DNA from: Mycobacterium sp. 852014-52450_SCH5900713
GTDB taxonomy: Bacteria; Actinomycetota; Actinomycetes; Mycobacteriales; Mycobacteriaceae
Direction of reading: 5' to 3'
NCBI RefSeq assembly: GCF_001667075.1
Contig: NZ_LZIL01000011.1
Coordinates: 1 to 64,000, forward strand
Length of the DNA: 64,000 nucleotides
The position numbers and the translations under genes were made by a program. The notes below the pieces were generated by a model. It did not search any database and had not been told where the DNA came from. It saw only the letters and a program-made list of their open reading frames with translations. Within the stretch, counting starts at the first letter, position 1. Every line of letters begins with the position of its first letter. Of the stretch, positions 56,198-64,000 are shown one piece after another.

Positions 56198-58968
56198 GTG
56201 GCAGGTAAGGCCCGCGTACACGAGTTGGCCAAGGAACTCGGTGTTACCAGCAAGGAAGTTCTCGCCCGGCTGAATGAACAGGGCGAATTCGTAAAATCCG
56301 CATCGTCAACGGTGGAAGCGCCGGTCGCTCGTCGACTGCGCGAATCCTTCGGGGGCGGCAAGCCGGCTCCCCAGAAAACGGCGGCCACGGCGGCCGCCAA
56401 GGCTCCGGCCAAGGGTCCGGACAACTCGCTTGACCAGGCACTCGACAAGGCCATCGGCAATGGCGAGGCCAACGGCGAAGCCGCAGGCGGGACGACGACC
56501 GCCGCCGCCCAAGCGGCCCCGGCCGCCCCGGCGGAAGCGCCGGCACGCCCCGGCCCGGTGCCCGGCCGCCCCGCACCCGGACAGCCCGCACAGCCGCAGC
56601 CGCCCGCCCCCGGTCAGCCGGCCGGCCAGCCCGGCCCCCAACCCGGCATGACGCCGGGTCCGCGCCCGGGTCCGGCGCCGAAGCCCGGCGTCCGCACCCC
56701 GCGCGTCGGCAACAACCCGTTCTCTTCCGCGCAGCCCGTCGACCGGCCGATCCCGCGCCCGGTGCCCCGCCCCGGGGCGCCCCGGCCCGGCGGGCCGCGC
56801 CCCGGCGCCTCGCCCGGCAACATGCCGCCCCGTCCCGGCGGTGCCGCAGGTCAGGGCCGCCCCGCCCGGCCCGGTGCCCCGCGACCCGGCGGTGGCCGGC
56901 CCGGCGGTCCCGGCGGCCGTGACGGCGGCGGCGGCAACTACCGCGGCGGCGGCGGCGGAGTCGGCGCCCCGCCCGGGGGCGGCGGTGCCGGAGGTTTCCG
57001 CGGCCGTCCCGGTGGCGGTGGCGGCGGCGGTCGTCCCGGTCAGCGCGGCGGCGCCGCCGGCGCTTTCGGCCGTCCCGGCGGTGCGCCCCGGCGCGGCCGC
57101 AAGTCCAAGCGGGCGAAACGCGCCGAGTACGAGAACATGCAGGCGCCGGTCGTCGGCGGCGTGCGGTTGCCGCACGGCAACGGCGAGACCATCCGGCTGG
57201 CCCGCGGTGCGTCGCTCTCCGACTTCGCCGACAAGATCAACGCCAACCCGGCCTCGCTGGTGCAGGCGCTGTTCAACCTCGGCGAGATGGTGACCGCCAC
57301 CCAATCCGTCGGCGACGAGACGCTCGAGCTGCTGGGCAGCGAGATGAACTATGTCGTCCAGGTGGTCAGCCCGGAGGACGAGGACCGCGAGCTGCTGGAA
57401 TCCTTCGACCTGACCTATGGCGAGGACGAGGGCACCGAGGAAGACCTGCAGACCCGGCCGCCGGTGGTGACCGTGATGGGTCACGTCGACCACGGTAAAA
57501 CCCGGCTGCTGGACACCATCCGGAACGCCAGTGTGCGCGAGGCCGAGGCCGGGGGCATCACCCAGCACATCGGCGCGTACCAGGTGTCCGTCGACCTCGA
57601 CGGCACCGAGCGGCCGATCACCTTCATCGACACCCCGGGTCACGAGGCGTTCACCGCCATGCGTGCCCGCGGCGCGAAGGCCACCGACATCGCGATCCTG
57701 GTGGTCGCCGCCGACGACGGCGTGATGCCGCAGACGGTGGAGGCCATCAACCACGCGCAGGCGGCCGACGTGCCGATCGTGGTGGCGGTCAACAAGATCG
57801 ACAAGGAGGGCGCCGACCCGGCGAAGATCCGCGGCCAGCTCACCGAATACGGCTTGGTGGCAGAGGATTTCGGCGGCGACACGATGTTCGTCGACATCTC
57901 CGCCAAGGAAGGCACCAACATCAAGGCGCTCGAAGAGGCGGTGCTGCTGACCGCCGACGCCGCCCTGGACCTGCGGGCCAACCCCGACATGGAGGCCCAG
58001 GGTGTGGCGATCGAGGCGCACCTGGACCGCGGCCGCGGCCCCGTCGCCACGGTGCTGGTGCAGCGGGGGACGCTGCGCGTCGGCGACTCGGTGGTGGCCG
58101 GCGACGCATACGGTCGCGTCCGCCGCATGGTCGACGAGCACGGCGACGACGTCGAGGAGGCGCTGCCGTCGCGGCCGGTGCAGGTCATCGGCTTCACGTC
58201 GGTGCCCGGCGCCGGTGACAACTTCCTGGTCGTCGACGAGGACCGCATCGCCCGCCAGATCGCCGACCGGCGCAGCGCGCGCAAGCGCAACGCGCTGGCG
58301 GCGCGGTCGCGCAAGCGGATCAGCCTGGAGGACCTGGACTCGGCGCTGAAGGAAACCAGCCAGCTGAACCTGATCCTCAAGGGCGACAACGCCGGTACGG
58401 TCGAGGCGCTCGAGGAGGCCCTGATGGTCATCCAGGTCGACGACGAGGTGGAGCTGCGCGTCATCGACCGCGGCGTCGGTGGCATCACCGAAACCAACGT
58501 CAACCTGGCGTCGGCGTCGGACGCGGTGATCATCGGCTTCAACGTGCGCGCCGAAGGCAAGGCGACGGAGCTGGCCAACCGCGAGGGCGTCGAGATCCGG
58601 TACTACTCGGTCATCTACCAGGCGATCGACGACATCGAGAAGGCCCTGCGCGGCATGCTCAAGCCGATCTACGAGGAGAAGGAGCTGGGTCGCGCCGAGA
58701 TCCGTGCGATCTTCCGGTCCTCGAAGGTGGGCATCATCGCGGGCTGCATGATCAGCTCCGGGGTGGTGCGGCGCAACGCGAAGGCCCGCCTGTTGCGGGA
58801 CAACGTCGTGGTCACCGAGAACCTCACGATCAACTCGCTGCGACGGGAGAAGGACGACGTGACCGAGGTCCGCGAGGGCTTCGAGTGCGGTATGACCCTG
58901 GGCTACTCCGACATCAAGGAAGGCGACATCATCGAGTCTTACGAGCTCGTCGAGAAGGAGCGCGCCTG

Positions 58969-58969
<1 letters not shown>
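56198..58969 (+). CDS. infB: Translation initiation factor IF-2
   Basis: 923 aa. N-terminal IF2_N domain ([20 protein letters not shown]), then about 240 residues of Pro/Gly/Arg/Ala low-complexity sequence (roughly 85-310), then the GTPase core: G1 GHVDHGKT at 428-435, DTPGHEAF and NKID, followed by domains II-IV. Delivers initiator tRNA to the 30S subunit. GTG at 56198 has AGGAGAT upstream. The stop overlaps the rbfA start. Confidence 0.97.
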
Positions 58970-61014
<2,045 letters not shown>

Positions 61015-61036
61015 CAGCTGATCGTATTGGTTGCCG

Positions 61037-61408
61037 TCAGTTCACCCATAAGCCAGCGGCGATGAGAACCGACACAACGCCGATGACCAGGCCCAACGCC
61101 GGCCATTTCCACATTCCGGCCCGACCCTGCGTGCCGGCGACCAGCGCCCCGACGCATGACACCAGCAGTGCCAGTGCAATCCCGCCCACGATGACGACGG
61201 TCCCGGCGAAGGTGCGATGGACGAAGTGTGTGACGGCTGGGCTGTCGCAGTTGTCACTGCAGATCGGCAGCATCAGCCACACCGAGGACAACAACGCCAG
61301 GGCGACTGAGACGGCGCTGAACGCCAGCTCCGCGACGAAGAGCAACACCGTCGCGACGATGTCCGCGGTCGGTCGTCGCCACGGTGCGGGCGGCGGAAAT
61401 TGGATCAT
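61037..61408 (-). CDS. Small membrane protein
   Basis: 123 aa from the ATG at 61408. A Pro-rich N-terminus (IQFPPPAPWRRP) and three or four hydrophobic helices (IVATVLLFVAELAFSAVSVALAL, GTVVIVGGIALALLVSCVGALV, WPALGLVIGVVSVLIAAGLWV), with a Cys-containing extracellular loop (ICSDNCDS). Starts 17 nt after echA16, so probably co-transcribed with it. Function unknown. Confidence 0.65.
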   Translation of the reverse strand: MIQFPPPAPWRRPTADIVATVLLFVAELAFSAVSVALALLSSVWLMLPICSDNCDSPAVTHFVHRTFAGTVVIVGGIALALLVSCVGALVAGTQGRAGMWKWPALGLVIGVVSVLIAAGLWVN

Positions 61409-61425
61409 CGACAAGGCCGCCGCGA

Positions 61426-62175
61426 CTAGCGGACCTGCGCCCGCCCCCGCTGCAGCACCGCCTCGCGGTTCGCGGCGATGTCGTCGCCGCTGGTCCGGAA
61501 CTGGCGGGCCGCCATCGCTTCCAGCCACAGCCCCGCGCTGGTCTGCGAGTCGTCGATCCGGTGATAGGACGCCAGCAGCGCGCGCACCGCGTCCTGGTTG
61601 TTGCCGACGATCGACGCCGCCACTCCGCGGGCGGCGGGCAGCAGCTGGTCGTGCGGCACCACCTCGGTCACCAGCCCGGCGCGCAGCGCGTCGGTGGCCG
61701 ACAGGTAGTCCCCGGTCATGCTCATCCGGCGGGCCAGGCCGACCCCGACCTTCTGCGGCAGCCGCACGCTCAGCCCCCAGGTGGGCAGCAGGCCGACCCG
61801 GGCGTGAGTGTCGGCGAAACGGGCGTTCTCCGACGCGATCAGGATGTCGCAGTACAGGGCCAGCTCCAGCCCGCCGGTCACCGCGGCGCCGTTGACCGCA
61901 CCGATGACCGGCTTGCTCAGCGGTGGCCACCGAGGCGAGATGTCCGGCAACGCCGAGGAACCGCCCAACTCCTTGAGATCCAGGCCCGCGCAGAACACCG
62001 GGTCGGCGCCGGTGACGATGACGACGTCGACGGCGTCGTCGGTTTCCGCCTCGGCCAGCGCCCCGAAGAACCGATCCCGCAGCGCCGAAGACAGCGCGTT
62101 GCGGGAGTGCGGCCGGTTGAGGGTCAGGGTGCGCACCCGCTCGTCGGTTTCGATCAGCAGGATGTCGTCGCTCAT
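61426..62175 (-). CDS. echA16: Enoyl-CoA hydratase EchA16
   Basis: 249 aa, same length as M. tuberculosis EchA16. Crotonase fold: oxyanion-hole segments VFCAGLDLKELGG and NGAAVTGGLELALYCD with the first catalytic Glu. Where canonical hydratases carry the second Glu (PExxxGxxP), the sequence is THARVGLLPTWG, apparently with His, so classical hydration may be altered. ATG at 62175. The dinF-ugp genes recalled between cnpB and echA16 in M. tuberculosis are not here. Confidence 0.92.
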   Translation of the reverse strand: MSDDILLIETDERVRTLTLNRPHSRNALSSALRDRFFGALAEAETDDAVDVVIVTGADPVFCAGLDLKELGGSSALPDISPRWPPLSKPVIGAVNGAAVTGGLELALYCDILIASENARFADTHARVGLLPTWGLSVRLPQKVGVGLARRMSMTGDYLSATDALRAGLVTEVVPHDQLLPAARGVAASIVGNNQDAVRALLASYHRIDDSQTSAGLWLEAMAARQFRTSGDDIAANREAVLQRGRAQVR

Positions 62176-62219
62176 GAGATCACCGTAATAGGGTCGCCGG
62201 CCGCGCCTATCGTTGAGGC

Positions 62220-62489
62220 ATGTGCCGGAACATCACCGAGTTGCGCGGGCTGCAGCCGTCGGCCACCGCCGAGGAAATCGCGGCGGCGGCCCGCCAGTAT
62301 GTCCGCAAGGTCAGCGGGATCACCCGACCGTCGGCCTCGAACGCCGACGCCTTCGAGGCGGCGGTTACCGAGGTCACCGAGACAACGACGCGGTTGTTGG
62401 CGGCACTGCCCCCGCGGCGTCAGCCGCCCAAGACCGTCCCGCCGTTGCGCCGGCCCGACGTCGTCGCCCGGCTGGCCGAGGCGCAGTGA
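62220..62489 (+). CDS. DUF2277 protein
   Basis: 89 aa. MCRNITELRGLQPSATAEEI is the DUF2277 signature. The rest is helical and basic with a Pro-rich linker (PPRRQPPKTVPPLRRP). Resembles a small DNA-binding or regulatory protein; function unknown. Its stop overlaps the DUF1802 start (GTGA), so they form a pair. Confidence 0.82.
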   Translation: MCRNITELRGLQPSATAEEIAAAARQYVRKVSGITRPSASNADAFEAAVTEVTETTTRLLAALPPRRQPPKTVPPLRRPDVVARLAEAQ

Positions 62490-63046
62490 CGCTCACCGCG
62501 ACCACGCCCGCCCTCAAGGAGTGGAGCGCCGCCGTGCACGCCCTGCTGGACGGTCGCCAGCGGGTGCTGCTGCGCAAGGGCGGCATCGGGGAGAAGCGGT
62601 TCGAGCTGGCCGCTTCCGAGTTCCTGCTGTTCCCGACGGTCGCGCACAGCCACGCGGAGCGCGTGCGGCCCGAGCATCGCGACCTGCTCGAGGCGGCCGC
62701 CGCCGATAGCGCCGACGATCGCCTGGTGATCCGGTCGGCAGCGAAAGTCGTTGCCGCCGTGTCGGTTAACCAACCCGACCGGCTAGGGGAAATCGAGGAC
62801 CTGCACATCTGGACCGCCGAGTCGGTGCGCGCCGACCGGCTCGACTTCCGCCCCAAGCACAAGCTCGCCGTGCTGGTGGTGTCGGTGCACCCGTTGGCCG
62901 AGCCGGTGGAGATCACCCGCACGCCCGACTACGGCGGCTGCAAAAGCTGGGTGGAGCTGCCGATGCGGGCGCCGCTGGCCCCGCCGGTGCACGACGAGGC
63001 CGCGCTAGCCGAGGTCGGCGCCCGCGTCCGCCGCGCCGTTGGCTGA
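62486..63046 (+). CDS. DUF1802 protein
   Basis: 186 aa from the GTG at 62486. ALKEWSAAVHALLDGRQRVLLRKGG and FLLFPTVAHSHAERVRPEH are typical of DUF1802. Predicted soluble alpha/beta. Coupled to the DUF2277 gene. Its 3' end overlaps the convergent hydrolase gene by 42 nt. Function unknown. Confidence 0.82.
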   Translation: MTLTATTPALKEWSAAVHALLDGRQRVLLRKGGIGEKRFELAASEFLLFPTVAHSHAERVRPEHRDLLEAAAADSADDRLVIRSAAKVVAAVSVNQPDRLGEIEDLHIWTAESVRADRLDFRPKHKLAVLVVSVHPLAEPVEITRTPDYGGCKSWVELPMRAPLAPPVHDEAALAEVGARVRRAVG

Positions 63047-64000
63047 CAGGTCGAGCGGGCCGACGGGCAGCAACAGCCGGGAGCGTCCGTAGCGCACGGT
63101 GTGGGTGGCAGGCTCAGACTGTCGTCCCGTCAGAATCGGTTCGTCGGTGCCCAGGTTGCGCGCGTAACGGGGAAACCAGCTCCCGGCGATCAGCAGACGG
63201 ATGCGGGAGCCGGCTCGGAAGCGATGGGCGATGCCGTCGAGTTCCACGCGGACGGTCCCCTTCGACGACTTCTTGGCGGTCCGCAACCGCCGGTAGCCGT
63301 CGCTGACGTTCTTCGACCGGCCTTTGGCGTCGACCTCGCTCACCCGGACGAAGAGGTCGACGTGGGGAGTGTCGGCGCCGTGCGCCAGCTCGACGGCCGG
63401 GCTCCCGTAGACGCACAGGTCGTGAGTGAGGGTGAGGCTGGTGAAGGCCAGCACGTCGTCGCGCGACGCGAGCCGGCTGTCGTCGCGGTAGCCGCCGTTC
63501 GGCGACAGCAACGGGCCGCCCGTGGTGGGTGTCGGGTCGGTGGGGTCGTAGCGGAATGACGCCGGCACCTGCCGCGCCAGGTCCGTCGGTGCGGTCTCAC
63601 CGAGGTGGCCGCCGGGCCGAAGATACAGCTCGCGCTCGGTGGTGGCGGGCGGCCAGTCGGCCACGTTGCGCCAACCCTGGCCGGTGACGTACGCGTGGAC
63701 CCGGCTGGGGCGTCGCGGGGCGGGCGCGCCGCCGAGGTGGGCGCCCAGCCAGTCCAGCGACTCCCGGGTGCAGGTACTCAACCCGGTGGTGAGCAGCTGG
63801 GTGTGGGTCCAGGGGCCCATGGTCAGCGCGACGTCGACGCCGCGGCCGCGCAGCTGCTCGTATTGCTGCAGCGTCTGCCTGACGAAGATGTCCTGCCAAC
63901 CGCCGATCAGCAGCACGGGCACGTCGGCCCGGTCCAGGGCGTCGCCGCAGCGCAGGGCGTCCCAGAACGGATCGTTCGGGTCGGTGTGCTCGACCCACGA
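63005..64000 (-). CDS. CocE/NonD family hydrolase (5' end cut by the window)
   Basis: 332 C-terminal codons are visible and the frame is open to base 64000, so the start lies outside. Visible features: PVLLIGGWQDIFVRQTLQQYEQL (the Asp motif), LTMGPWTHTQLL with the catalytic His, then the C-terminal jelly-roll of X-Pro dipeptidyl-peptidase/CocE proteins (YGSPAVELAHGADTPHVDLFVRVSEVD, GSRIRLLIAGSWFPRYARNLGTDEP). Family members hydrolyse esters or acyl-prolyl bonds. Substrate unknown. Confidence 0.85.
   Translation of the reverse strand, partial: SWVEHTDPNDPFWDALRCGDALDRADVPVLLIGGWQDIFVRQTLQQYEQLRGRGVDVALTMGPWTHTQLLTTGLSTCTRESLDWLGAHLGGAPAPRRPSRVHAYVTGQGWRNVADWPPATTERELYLRPGGHLGETAPTDLARQVPASFRYDPTDPTPTTGGPLLSPNGGYRDDSRLASRDDVLAFTSLTLTHDLCVYGSPAVELAHGADTPHVDLFVRVSEVDAKGRSKNVSDGYRRLRTAKKSSKGTVRVELDGIAHRFRAGSRIRLLIAGSWFPRYARNLGTDEPILTGRQSEPATHTVRYGRSRLLLPVGPLDLSANGAADAGADLG

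Noticed and set aside
56306..58141. 611-codon minus-strand frame
   Set aside because: Antisense to infB; it has Gly/Ala/Thr low complexity mirrored from the IF-2 linker.

Overview
The window is a roughly 64 kb piece of a high-GC mycobacterial chromosome. The gene order, product lengths and PPE genes point to a non-tuberculous, probably slow-growing Mycobacterium. Species cannot be fixed from the sequence alone. Most genes follow, in inverted orientation, the backbone I recall as Rv2884 to Rv2831 of M. tuberculosis: regulator, pyrH-frr-cdsA-rlmN, dxr-rip1-ispG, a penicillin-binding lipoprotein, mapB, nicT, mtr, mqo, a chelatase-like gene with cobO-cobB-cysG, efpA, proS, rimP-nusA-ylxR-infB-rbfA-cnpB and echA16. 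Comparisons with M. tuberculosis are from memory, not from an alignment.

Layout. Bases 1-132 are almost pure C and look like a contig-edge artefact. 0.2-16 kb holds an acyltransferase, a divergent OmpR-type regulator, a CsbD-like stress protein, and then a long + strand block for nucleotides, ribosome recycling, phospholipids, isoprenoids, a site-2 protease, cell-wall synthesis and an adenosylcobyric acid synthase. 16.2-20.7 kb is accessory: a hydrolase-fold protein lacking its nucleophile, a lone class I amidotransferase, and two PPE genes, each preceded by a small secreted protein with a related C-terminus.

20.8-39.6 kb is the most distinctive region: a compact minus-strand [NiFe]-hydrogenase island. 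Its structural genes look like the group 1h (actinobacterial, high-affinity, oxygen-tolerant) type. Transcription order is nicT, hypA, hypB, hhyS, hhyL, hhyE, DUF5947, DUF6084, a 441-aa unknown, a 39-aa membrane peptide, maturation protease, hypC, hypF, a SIS-HypC fusion, a SIS protein, hypE, hypC, hypD, DUF6390 and a phosphodiesterase. Many junctions are 4-nt stop/start overlaps. A divergent Fur-family gene beside nicT, with a TGCAA-N5-TTGCA operator between them, suggests nickel-responsive (Nur) control. The enzyme probably oxidises trace H2 and feeds electrons to the respiratory chain. The least understood parts are the two SIS proteins, the HypC-like fusion, the all-Cys Rieske-like domain of HhyE, the 39-aa peptide and the unknown accessory proteins.

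39.6-64 kb returns to the backbone: mycothione reductase and its hydrolase neighbour, malate:quinone oxidoreductase, a chelatase-like protein with cobalamin/siroheme genes, the EfpA efflux pump, prolyl-tRNA synthetase, the rimP-nusA-infB-rbfA operon, a DHH phosphodiesterase, a secreted protein, EchA16, a DUF2277/DUF1802 pair, and a CocE/NonD hydrolase cut by the window end. Two MIRU-like repeats sit inside operons (pyrH/frr and rimP/nusA). A second dispersed repeat family is seen at 39.6 and 48.1 kb. No tRNA, rRNA, CRISPR array, transposase or phage gene was seen.
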